Origin: Cryptomeria japonica
Lineage: Eukaryota; Streptophyta; Pinopsida; Cupressales; Cupressaceae
Reading direction: 5' to 3'
NCBI RefSeq assembly: GCF_030272615.1
Contig: NC_081406.1
Span: 109,319,283 to 109,383,282 of the forward strand
Length of the DNA: 64,000 nt
Part shown: positions 53,350 through 64,000 of the stretch, piece after piece
Position numbering within the stretch: position 1 is the first letter of the stretch
How the letters are laid out: every line of letters begins with the position of its first letter
The notes under the pieces: generated by a model
What the model was told of the DNA's origin: nothing
The model's database searches: none
The model's input: the letters and a program-made list of their open reading frames with translations, nothing else
Program-made: the position numbers and the translations under genes

Positions 53350-55422
53350 GAGCACTTTAGTTTCCTCTAATCTTGGGAGTGCTTCCCGAAGACATGGATG
53401 TTGATACCCCGCCTTGACCAGGCGAAGCGAAACCACATTGACAGGTGTGGTTTATCTTCCCTTCTTGACATATCCCGACCTTTGATTAACCGGGGATTAT
53501 TGACAACCTTAGCAGAGCGTTGGCATAGTGAGCACAATACTTTTCACTTACCGACAGGCGAGATGACGGTGACATTCGAGGATGTATACCGGATACTGCG
53601 CATCCCTGTGATGGGAGAGCTAGTGTATTATGATCTTAGTGAGTAGGGTGGGACAGATGCACTTTGCCAAGTTTTTGAGGATGATGATATTGGTGGATAT
53701 GACATTGCGTGGCAGGAGATGTTAGATCTAGGTTATGCCACATTACCCACTATTCTTGCCGGATTCATTGGGGGTATTCTTTGTCCTGATCATAGGTCAA
53801 AGGGATTATCTATTGGATGGGATATCCTTCTTGAGCAGATGGTGACACTGGGGACCCGATTTGCGTGGGGGTCATGCATGTTGGCTCATTTATATTATGA
53901 CTTGCACTGAGTAGTGTACCAAGGATCGACCAGATTATCGGCAAGGGTGACAATTTTCTAGATATGGGTCTGGGAGCACCTACCTATCACACAACCATTG
54001 GCTAATAGAGATAGACTTGTAGGCAGGCCCTATGCTGACGGGTATCCAGGCATCATTGTCTAGAGAAAGTTGGGCAAATTAGAGTATTGGCGATGGACAC
54101 TAGATGATATGGATACTATGATATGGAGACCGTACAGAGATTACAAGATTTGGCCTGAGGATATAGTGGAGATGTCATATGTATTCTTGACATGATACTT
54201 GATTAGATCGACACCCTATGTTATCAAGCGATTCCTTTATATGAGGGTATTGAGACAATATGGTAGGATACAGGGGATACCACATGGTACAACTCATTAT
54301 GCTCTTAGGAGACTAGATGTGGCTACTTGGGGGCCCTCTATTTCATATGACTCGGTGTGTGCAGAGTATTGATCATTGGGGCGAGTGGGTTTGGATTATC
54401 TTTCAGGTATGATAGATAGTGGGATGGCAGATGAGTACGTCATATATTTTACTGCACACAGGTTTCCTAAGGTGATATGTCTAGATGAGCTAGAGCCATT
54501 TCTAGATGAGGATGATGAGAGGCTACAATGCAGAGCTCCTAGATGACTGAGGGATGGTGGGGGGAGAGGAGGTGGGGAAAAAGATGATGGTAGAGACAGA
54601 GGGGATGACAAATATGGATATAGAGGAGATGCAGGAGATCAAGGTGGCAAAGATGACGATGGAGGAGATGATGATGGGGGAGATGATGATGGAGGAGATG
54701 GCCGAGCAGTGGTAGTGGTAGTGGAAGGTACACTAAGAGCCAATAGTTCTAGATCTACTAGAGATGTATATACAGATTGGATGACCTGGGTGGTCAGACA
54801 GAGGAGATTACGTCCAGTGGATCAAGGGCATCAGGTCCCAGAGTAGGAGGTTCCCCAGAATGAGCAGGTACCTATGGGAGTATCATAGGTTGAGTAGCCA
54901 TAGGCAGAGGTACCTCGACGAATCCTCATTAGGATGTCGTTTGATCAACAACAGGCACAAATTATTAATTTATAGGGTCAGGTTCAACAACTAGAGAGTC
55001 GACTAGCAAAGAGAGGCTCTCAGATAGCTCAACTAGAGGTCTGGATGGATTTGCTCATGGTCAAGAGAGATACAACTAGGGATAGGTGTTGGCAGGCCGA
55101 GGCATAGGTACAGATGTCAGGAGAGTCTAGTTCAGGGAAGGCTTCCTTGAAGATGATGCGTCAGGCGGTCCGAGAGGCTGAGTATTACAAGACCTTATAC
55201 TATACTATTGTTCCCACTTATTGGAGGGCTCCAGGATTCTCACAGCTGAGTAAGAGATTGGGACAGAGCCAGCCTGAGAGTTGAGGAGTGATAGGGCCAC
55301 TTCAGAGAGATACCCTAGGTGGGGACCCAGGTACAGGGGTATCAATTGGTGTTACTAGACCTAGTGCATCAGGACAGAGTTCTACTCTGTGTCCTAGTGG
55401 TCACACTGATATGAGACATTGA
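53350..55422 (+). pseudogene. Gypsy-2 PMD gene (exon 2), decayed
   Basis: One plus-strand frame with about a dozen stops and almost no frame change. It begins at GAG after TTGATTGCAG, matching the acceptor and phase of Gypsy-1. The PMD core is clear: LLTTLAERWHSEHNTFHLPT, then MTVTFEDVYRILRIPVMGEL (about 53499-53630), FAWGSCMLAHLYYDLH (about 53860-53910) and WRPYRDYKIWPED near 54130. Asp/Gly-rich repeats (54560-54720), a Gln-rich part and a coiled coil (about 54960-55110) follow, as in Gypsy-1. It can no longer be translated, but its shape shows that the gene was already part of the lineage. Confidence 0.88.
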
Positions 55423-57167
55423 TCCATTCATGTACACACCTTTTGTGATGAGATATTGATGATTCCCATGATGTATATTTGTGATGTATCTCATATATTT
55501 TTGTGACATCATTGTACCTTGGACATTGATCCTTTTGATGATATGATATGCAATCGATCCTATTTGCTCTACATGACCTATGAGATGATGGATGCATTCT
55601 ATTTGTTATATGATTATGTTGTGCAGTCACTTTCATGATGTATTCTATATGTTGACGGATTCTAGATGATGGATGTATGCTTCTTATATGATGATGCAGT
55701 ATTTACATGATGGTATGCAAATGTGAATATGTATGGTGATGCTTATAAGTACTATGTGATGTATGTCCAATGCAATGCTTTCTATGTTTATGATATTTTT
55801 ATGATTTTCTCATGCATGTTAATATGAGATAGATGCAATGCAATGATGTTGCTTTATATGATTTGAGATAAGATGGATGCAATGCAATGATCTAACTAAA
55901 TGAATGAACGATTGGGTGTTTTATATGAATGATGTCTTAGTATGCAATGGTTATATGAGATGAACTAACTTATCATACAAAATGAATGAATTGATTATTT
56001 TTGCTATTGTCCCATGTACTCAATCACATAATAAGAGAGATAACACCATGTTGAAGTCTTTGGCCTTGGAAAAGATGAGTGTTGTGATCCCATGCAAAAT
56101 GAAATGCCAAACTACTTTAAAAATGCAAATGCAATGCGGCGATCAGACCGGTCATGTGGTCATTGCTTTGTTTCATCATTGAACCTTTAAAATGTGGGAA
56201 GTGAGTGCAAACATCAATGGTATAATTGAACCATGATGACCTGAGCACTACTTTCCTGGGTTTTAATATTACAAGTTAGCACAAGCATCAAGGTATAATT
56301 GAACCAAGATGACATGAGTGTTGCTTGCATAAAACATGCAGTATTAACCATTTCTATATGCAAGTCCAAAATGTCTTCTATGATACTCTGATGATCATGT
56401 CCTGAGACAACTTTGCACATATTAATGATTAATTTATAGACAACAGACAAGAAAAATATCATGTTTCTTCATTGTTCCTGTAGTCAAAGACATCCTGGAG
56501 TCACTCAGAAATCATGATAGCGAAAAATCAAGATAAAATAGTTGAACCAATATTGTCAAAGTGTTAAAATTGTTAAAAGATATCATCCATTGATATGTGT
56601 TTGTCATGTTTAGACTGATATGTGATAGTTGATGGTTGACAATTTGATCTTATGTTCAACGTTGGATGTGTCTTAGTTTTCGCTTGACATGTGTTGCCTA
56701 AATAATGTTCTACCTGTTTGATTAAGCTTAAAATGATCAAAAACTTTGCCCCCAGCTAGGTGCAGGATTTTGCCCCAAGTCTAGAAACAAACTTTATTAT
56801 GACAAAAACAATGATCCAAACCATGGCGAGAAATTACCTGCAATGCCTGCGTATGCATAAAGGCTTTATTATGGATATGAACAGTGCTGATGGAAAAATG
56901 AATGCAAGCGGAAGGATGAATGAACCAATAGATGGAAGAGCTAGCTGACAGATAGCGCATGTTTGCTAGGTTTTCACCATCTATTTTTATTGCATTTTTT
57001 CTCATATTTGATTTTTTTTCACTGTTCTCGCTGTTTTTGTATTTTTGCTTTTTGCTTTTTTTTGTTTGTTGATTTTCTTCTTTTTTATTGTTTTTTGATT
57101 TTTTGTTTTTTCACTGTTTTTAGATTTTCTGCTTTTTCACTATTTTTTGGATTTTTCTTCTTTTTCA
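55423..57167. other. Gypsy-2 convergent spacer
   Basis: ATGATGCAATG-rich DNA (55500-55960), a TAGTCAAAGACATCCTGGAG motif at 56481-56500 and one GCGC...TTTTCACC motif (56954-56978), then a T-rich tract. It is colinear with 38461-40183. No gene found. Confidence 0.7.
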
Positions 57168-60100
57168 GACATAAAACTTCTTCTAATGCATGCTATTGAT
57201 GGGTTCCTCGAGCTGATCCCCATCCTGTGTTGATAGTTGATATGCTCCTGACCCAAATATTGTTGTGACCACAAACGGACCTAACCAGTTTGGTTCAAAC
57301 TTCCCTTTCTTTTCTCTATCTGACTGGTTTCATGGATTTTCCTTTAGTAATAGTTCCCCAACTTGAAAGACTCATGGTTTTACCTTGTGATTATAACTTC
57401 AAAACATTCTTTGTTGATATACCTTTAAATGATCAAAGGCATTTTGTCTTCAGTCATGGATCAATTCTAACTCTTGCAATCTAGATACTTGTTGTTCTTC
57501 ATCTGGGATAAGACCTGTTAATGATACTCGTAGAGAAGGTATCTCTACTTCTATTGGCAGTATTGCTTCTGATCCATAAACAAGAGAGAAAGTTGTGGCA
57601 CATGTTGGTCTGCGGATACTGGTATGGTAGGCCCATAGAGAAGGGTTCAATTGAATATACCAATCTCTACCAACATCATTCACTGTCTTTGTGAGGATTT
57701 TCAAAATAGTTTTGTTTGATGCTTCTGCTTGCCCATTCCCTTGTGGATAGTAGGGTGTGGAAAATCTGTGTTGGATTTTGAATTTATCACATAGCTCTTG
57801 GAAATCCTGATTCTTGAATGGTCGCCCATTATCAGTGATAATGGTCATGGGTATTCCATAGCGACAAATGATGTAGTTCAAGATAAATGTAACAATTTGT
57901 TTTCCTGTGATATTGATGAGAGGTACAACCTCAATCTATTTTGTGAAATATTCTATAGCTACAAGGATGAATTTGTGACCATTGGATGAAGAAGGATTTA
58001 TCTTTTCTAGTAGATCAAGACCCCATTGGCAGAAAGGCCAAGATGTTGCCAAAGCATGAAGTTCTTGTGCTAGTGCATGAATTAAATTTACATGGATCTG
58101 ACATTGTTTGCATGTTTTAGCTATCTGAAAAGAATCTCATTCCATAGTTGGCCAATAATAGTCCAAGCATATGAGTTTTCTAGAAAGGGTAAGACCACTT
58201 GAATGAGTGCCACAAATGTCATTATGGACGTCATTTAAGGCCTTCTCAGATTCTTCTTGCTCAAGACATCTTAAAAGAGTACCATCCAAACCTCGCTTAA
58301 AAAGGGTATCTACGACAAGAATATAATGGGAGGATTGGCGAATAAGGTTTCTCTTTTGATTTTTTGATAAATCAAGAGGGAGGGTGTTATCTTTTAGGTA
58401 TGTATAAGTTTAGCCATAGCCAAGAGGAATCATGCCCAACAAGGTGACAAATAGTTTGGGAATCAAGACAATTATGAGCAGGGTAAAACAACTCTTCCAC
58501 TAGGAATTCATAATGCTCTTGATTTTCCTATGTTTGAAGTAGAGAAGCAAGTGTTGCCATGGCGTCTGCTACTTTGTTGTCATTCCTTGAAAATTTCTCA
58601 AAAGTGATTTCTACAAAATACTTCTTAAAATCATCTACCATCTTTTTGTAAGGCATTAGTTTGTCATCCTTTGTTTGGTAATCTTCATTGATTTGATTGA
58701 TGATGAGTTGAGAGTCTCCAAAGACTTGAAGTTGTGTAATGTTCCATTCTATAGCCATTTTGATACCTATAACCAAAGCTTCATAGTCTGCTGTATTGTT
58801 GGTGCATGGAAAGCTTAATTTGTATGCTTTTGGAATTGTATGACCTTGTGGCATGATGAATAGAATACCCGCTCCTGATCCATATTGTGTATATGAACCA
58901 TCAAAGTATAATTGCCATGTTTTTGTGGTGACCGTTAGGATATTAACATCAGGAAATTCAATGTGTAAAGGATGATCATCTTGAAGCGGTGCCTCTACTA
59001 GTTGGTTTGCAATGACTTGCCCCTTGATAGCTTTTTTGTCCACATACTCAATATCAAACTCACTCAGGATCATGATCCATTTTTCTATTCTTCCTGTTAA
59101 TGTTGCCTTGTTGAGAAAATACTTCAATGGATCAATTTTATCTATCAACTTGATGGAGTGAGATAGTAGATAGTCTCTTAATTTTTGAGAAGCAAAAAAT
59201 ACCGCCAAGCACTTTTTTTGTTGGGGAATAGTTGAGCTTGTATCCCACTAGTGTTTTGTTGATGTAGTAGATGGCTCATTCTTTTCCTTCATTATCCTAT
59301 TGTACGAGCATAACTCCTAATGATACTTCAGTGGTTGATACATAGAGTAACAATGACTTTCTTGGAATTGGTGACATTAGGACAGGTGGTTGCATGAGAT
59401 AGGACTTGATCTTGTTGAATGCATCCTCACATTGATGGTCCCACTTGAAATTAACATTTTTGTGCAATAAATGAGTAAATGGTTGACATTTATCGGCTAG
59501 TTGAGCAACAAATCTTTTGATTGACTGTAGTCTTCCTTGGAGTGTTCTGAGTTGACTGATCTTCCTGGCAGATGTCATTTCCATGATTGCTTTGACCTTA
59601 GCTGGATCCACTTCAATACCTCTAGCTGAAACAATGTATCCCAATAGCTTGCTGGAAGTGACACCAAAGGCACATTCCTTAGGATTTAGCCGTAGCTTGT
59701 ACTGTTATAACCGGTCAAAGATATTTTCCAATATCCCTATATGTTCTTCTCTATTGTATGATTTGGCCAATATGTCATCCACATAGTCTTCCATGAATGT
59801 ATACATCATGTCATGGAATATCATTGTCATAGCTCTTTGATATGTGGCACCTGCATTCTTTAGTCCAAAAGGCATGACATTCCAACAAAAAGTACCCCAC
59901 GAACATGAGAAAGTTGTCTTTTCTTGATCTTCAAGTGCTATTTTAATCTGATTGTATCCGGAGAAACCATCCATTAGAGAAAACATGGAGTGTCCAACAG
60001 TTAAATCTACAATGATGTCAATGTTAGGCAAAGGAAAGTCATTCTTTAGACATGCATTATTAAGATCTCTGAAGTCTGTGCATACTCTAATACTTTTGTC

Positions 60101-62031
60101 TGGTTTGGAAACAGGAACGATGTTTGATACCCATTGAGGATATGCTACAGGTCTGATGAATCCTAAATCCATTAATTTCTTTAGTTCTACTTTGACGAGG
60201 AGAGCGATATGTGGATGCATCTTCCTTAATTTATGTTTAACTGGTTTGGCTCATGGAATGACATTTAAGTGATGCATAATAAGCATTGGATCCAACCCTG
60301 GTATGTCTGCATATGACCAGGCAAAATTGATTTGCCATCGTTTGAATAATTCCATATATTGTTGCATTTCTTGTTCTAACAGAGAAGTTGCTGGATGTAG
60401 GATCTTTGGTTGCTTTGTTGTCCCAATATTATCTACCTCTATTGGTTTGATCAAAATTTATGACCTTTCTTGATAGTACTTAGGTAAAGCATCAAATCTC
60501 CCATCTTCCGGTGCCTTGAGGAGGTTTTCACTGTTAGATGTGTCCTTTATTTTTACTTTTTCCTAATCTAATGTTGCCAAGAAATGGTTTTCAACATTAG
60601 ACCTAATATTGTTTTCTTTATTTTCCTTTTTGTGACTAGGAGATTTGGCACCCACTTGTCTGGAAGATGCGTTGTTGAAATTCCTAGTGAAATTTGTTGT
60701 GGGTTTGATTGCATTAAGATATACGGATATGGCATGGTCATTAGGAAAGGTATCAATGGTAGTATGTCTTTCATTTTCCCAATCAATAAGTTTAGGGTGA
60801 ATTAGAGGTAAGGGGTCCTCAGGTTGAGATGTTTCGAGGGTATCAAGGGTAATGATAGATATGTCAAAGTTTTCGATATGTATGTCAATGTCTAGAATGG
60901 TACTCTCATCAGAATGACCTCGCACAAGGAGCTCCTGATCGTCCTCTATTAAGTCCAAGTCAGCTGAATGTGATTCTAATTCAAGTGGGCTAGTTCCTAA
61001 TGTTTTCCCTGCATACGCGTGAACTACATCGACTCCTACATCTTCTTCAAAGCAATTTTCTTTAGCTGATTCTTCAGAATGATAGGAATCCCATTCCCAT
61101 TCATTAGAATCTGTCTCACTTGTAGCTTGCAATCTACAAATTTGTTCATATAGCATTCGATTGGTTTCTTTCATTTTTCTTGCTATATCTTTTCTTCTTT
61201 CATATTCATCTTCTTCTGGACTGAGATTGAGTTATGTCAACCTTGCTATGAGCTCTCCTTGATTAGTACTAGGTTCGTGCTTGTTTGATTGAGAGTTAAT
61301 TCTACTTGGGAGGTACCATTAGTTTGTTTTTCCTATTGATTTGAGGTTTGCTTCTTTTCCCATTTCATGTTTTCTTGTGCTTGTTTCTTGGCAAATGCTT
61401 CTTCCCTTTCAATTGCAAGTTGTTCTTGTATGTTTTCATATTCCTCTTATTGTTAGCTAGATGATGTGTCTTTTGGTAGAGTAACTTTTCCATACCCTAA
61501 GCCTGCTTTGTTGGTAGCCTGCTGAGTATGAGGTTGGATAGGTTATGAGACACCTTCTTTTCTTTTTCCTATAGGACTTGTTCCAATGTATCCCATTTTT
61601 TGAAGGATGTTAAATCCTTTTCCATACTTTTTTGTAGGTGTTTTGACATTGTTGATCTTTTGTTGGACTTCTTCATCCTTGTATAGCCACTTTAGCACAT
61701 TTGTGTCTTTTGTTTCCTTTGATAAGGTCCCAACACTAACAAATGCTCCATCAAATATTGGAAGATGTTTCACAATTGATTGTTGTTTAGAGTTTGATGG
61801 TTTTCCATATGATTTAGGAGAAAGTGGTAATTGGGATAGCGAATATTCTCTATTCCCTTGATCTCGTAGCTACATTTGTTTTTCCACACTTGACAAAATT
61901 GAGGCAAATGATTTTTATTTGGTTTGTGTGTTTGAAGATGATGCTTCCCTATTATGAGAAATAATGACCTCTTGAGCTGGTTTGAGATTACTACAGTACT
62001 GAAATGGATTCGAATTTGCTAAGATCGTGAT
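57168..62031 (-). pseudogene. Gypsy-2 pol, decayed
   Basis: Pieces in all three minus frames. A protease-end sequence (NPFQYCSNLK) at about 62000 is broken by the copia LTR. A G-patch (YGKGFNILQKMGYIG) lies near 61600. Reverse transcriptase with YVDD is at 60220-59705. The gypsy RNase H is at about 59640-59000. The second RNase H (WQLYFDGSYTQYGSGAG) is at 58930-58530. Integrase (ITDNGRPFKNQD, GQAEASN) is at 57881-57450, and a degraded C-terminus ends near 57168. Domain order equals that of Gypsy-1. Confidence 0.92.
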
Positions 62032-63669
62032 TGTTGGCATTCTACACTCTTATGAGAATAGTTGATGTTGTCATTGATGGAAACCAACTGGCAACTCACC
62101 AGCAATTGGTTTCTACATGCCCGAAACCACAAACTTCGTACACCAATAGACACCAGCACCAACATTCACTTCACCGGCATTCATATTACATCGGCAACAA
62201 AGCATACCGACACTCCAGCCAACATGGGATAACGTTTTGTTTATATGAATTGTTTTGTATTGTAATTGTTGGCATATGATGAACCAACATGTTGATATGA
62301 TGATAAGGTATGTTGTCATTAATGTTAATAAGTGTAAGTAAATCAGTATGCAGATTGAAAGAAGTTGGTGAGCCGGTATGAAGAAATGCAGTGAACTGGT
62401 GTCGGGGTTTCACTAAGTGTGACTATCAGTTGGTAGTCTCAGCTCTAGGGTTTCTGGTTTGGTAATCTATCTTGTGCGATGCAACCGATGACATTCTGTG
62501 ATGAGTTAGCTAAGAAATGAGGATGAGATCGAGGTGCCATGTCAGCTTTGTGCACATGAAGGATTTCCTTGAGGATCTTGCATGAGAAGATCGACTACAT
62601 TAAAAGTCTACCTCGGGAATGAATATTCTTCTTGGCAGTATGAGAAGAAAGTGTGATGAGTTATTGATTCCCATGTGTGATGAAGAATGAATGATGCAAG
62701 TTGTCTTGTGTTCTGTTTGAGATTGTATTGCTCTATGCAAAGTGTTTGGATGGTCAGGATTGGACCGCCCGTATTGTAAACCTAAGATGCTTAGGGTTTA
62801 TGCTACCGACCTAATTGTTATCTATAAGGTCAATGATGTTTTGTTATTGTAAGTTGTTGGAAAATGTTGTGTGTGTATCCGAGTGATGAGATAGTTGCTA
62901 GACCGGTAAGAGAAAACTGCAGAGTGTGATTGCAGAAGTAGAGGAACTGAAAAGGACCCGCCTTGGCATGTAGTGTTGTTATCAGATCAGAGTTTTTACC
63001 TGTTGTCTTCTAACCATTTCAACAGTTGGAAAATCCCTTTACCAGGTAGCTTTAACAGACTTACTATAAATCCTCTAACCAGGTGACTCAAGTTTATTGA
63101 GTTCTTTAAATCCTCTAGCAAGGTAACCTTTAACAGGGTATATAGCCATCCCTTAACCGGGTGAGCTTTAACATGATCGGTTCCTAGAAGAACCTTATTG
63201 TAAAGTCTTTAACCAGACTAGGCTCCTAACAAAGCAAGCTTCAAAAGAGTTCAAAAACAAGCTTGTGGGTATTCATTCCCACCATAGTTTTTCCCATTTG
63301 GGTTTCCACGTGAAAAATCTACGTGTCATGTGTTGTGCATTTTTCATGTGATGATTAAGGGTTCTTTGTTTAAGTGATTATGCATGCAGAGTTATTAGGT
63401 TATGGTATTACTGTTACACCACATGCATATGTTTATTGGTGAAGTTGTTATCAAGTATTGAATGTATTTGAAGTGTTTAGACTTATCAGTTTATGTTGTT
63501 TGAAGTCTTACTATGTTTAACCGGTATTTCCATGGTTAAGTTCAGTAATGAAGACAACCGGTTGGTATTGCTTTAACTTGATAAGTTGTTGAGAAAGTTT
63601 TTGTCTGCACTGATTCACCCCCCCCTCTTAGTACCAGTTAGGGTATTTGTTGTTCATCATTATTCATCA
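62032..63669 (+). repeat. Copia-4 5' LTR
   Basis: It starts TGTTGGCATTC where Gypsy-2 homology stops and ends TTCATCA before the primer site. A second TGTTGGCAT start lies at 62267, so the true LTR may be 1403 bp with an older LTR fragment to its left, rather than 1638 bp. The nested hairpin is at about 63264-63312 and the C-loop hairpin at 63607-63634. Confidence 0.7.
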
Positions 63670-63671
63670 AT

Positions 63672-63683
63672 TGGTATCAGAGC
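63672..63683 (+). other. Copia-4 primer binding site
   Basis: TGGTATCAGAGC, a perfect initiator-Met type, two bases after the LTR. Confidence 0.93.
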
Positions 63684-63740
63684 AACTCTAGGTCCTTAGT
63701 GATATAAACTTAACTCCTCGAGGTAAAAGATCATGCCTTA

Positions 63741-64000
63741 ATGATGAAGAGGGAAGGTCCTAATTTCAATAGAGATAACTTCAAAATATGGAAGGACAAA
63801 ATGAAAATCTATATCAAAAGTTTGGGTGCTCAACACTGGAGCTATGTTGAGAATGCCTATGTGATTCCTACTGGCACTCTGACCGATGATTAGAAGAGAG
63901 AGATTCAAGAAAATGGGCAAGTCATGGAAGCTCTTATTAGCAGTGTGTCTGATATCGAGTTCATTGATGTACAAGATAAGGACACTCCTAAAGATGTATG
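63741..64000 (+). pseudogene. Copia-4 gag, start only
   Basis: ATG at 63741 begins MMKREGPNFNRDNFKIWKDK, the usual start of a copia gag. An in-frame TAG lies at 63891 where Gln or Trp is expected; the frame then continues to the window end. The stop suggests a dead copy. Confidence 0.8.

Larger units (their letters stand above)
52507..62031 (-). mobile_element. Gypsy-2: decayed relative of Gypsy-1
   Basis: It repeats the Gypsy-1 plan in the same order: 3' LTR end, PPT, plus-strand PMD gene, convergent spacer, then minus-strand pol. Both genes are broken by stops and frameshifts. Pol is complete from the integrase C-terminus back to the protease end, where a copia LTR interrupts it at 62032. 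Gag and the 5' LTR are beyond the window or lost. Confidence 0.9.
62032..64000 (+). mobile_element. Copia-4: 5' end of a plus-strand copia element, cut by window end
   Basis: LTR, primer site and gag start are in order on the plus strand. It entered the protease region of Gypsy-2, so it is younger than Gypsy-2. The rest is outside the window. The LTR end carries the same two hairpins as Copia-1, the solo LTR and Copia-3. Confidence 0.85.

Noticed and set aside
56963-57199. Phe-rich plus-strand frame resembling a membrane protein
   Set aside because: Translation of a T-rich tract in the Gypsy-2 spacer that has a T-rich counterpart in Gypsy-1; low complexity.

Overview
The window is a stack of plant LTR retrotransposons and contains no ordinary host gene that I can defend. 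The elements include Ty1/copia pol genes, a Ty3/gypsy element of Tat-lineage layout with two RNase H domains, and plant mobile domain (PMD) genes. Together with long AT-rich decayed spacers and nested insertions, these point to a large-genome seed plant. A conifer or other gymnosperm is my best guess, but that is inference. I saw no rRNA, tRNA or CRISPR.

Layout, left to right. (1) Positions 1-7483: a copia-type element on the minus strand, cut by the window edge. It has a broken gag with zinc knuckles but no pol; a very long decayed reading frame of unknown function (ORF-X) sits where pol should be. (2) About 8500-11760: a second long decayed minus-strand frame (ORF-Y) with a similar layout. 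(3) 13082-14045: a solo copia LTR with target-site duplication TTGGG. (4) 17093-23289: a complete but mutated copia element, minus strand, duplication ATTAG. (5) About 24888-30601: a plus-strand copia element with decayed gag-pol and partial LTRs. (6) 30602-34489: a candidate gypsy LTR, then unassigned DNA holding fragments of a cyclic-nucleotide-gated channel (CNGC) gene and a PPR-like gene. (7) 34495-50781: Gypsy-1, a 16.3-kb Tat-type element with LTRs that look identical, duplication CTACC, an intact 2492-aa gag-pol on the minus strand and an intact PMD gene on the plus strand. (8) About 51281-62031: Gypsy-2, an older decayed relative with the same head-to-head layout. (9) 62032-64000: the 5' LTR and gag start of a plus-strand copia element inserted into the protease region of Gypsy-2.

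The most interesting region is Gypsy-1. Its antisense PMD gene appears to have its own TATA box, a short first exon, a GT-AG intron and a long second exon. The intron holds about 16 copies of a decamer (GCGTCTGTGT) spaced about 20 bp apart, followed by six tandem hairpins whose stems mostly vary in a compensatory way. Two more arrays of the same decamer lie in the gag-pol leader on the opposite strand. In each case the decamer reads in the sense of the transcript that follows it, which suggests an RNA-level signal shared by both transcription units. The decayed Gypsy-2 keeps the PMD gene, the splice-acceptor position and reading phase, the polypurine tract and the converging 3' region. The PMD gene is therefore a stable part of this lineage rather than a one-off capture.

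Four different copia LTRs also share two folded RNA features near their 3' ends: a nested hairpin around CCCACCGTGGTTTTTCCC, and a stem with a C-rich loop 20-45 bp before the primer binding site, whose stem bases covary.
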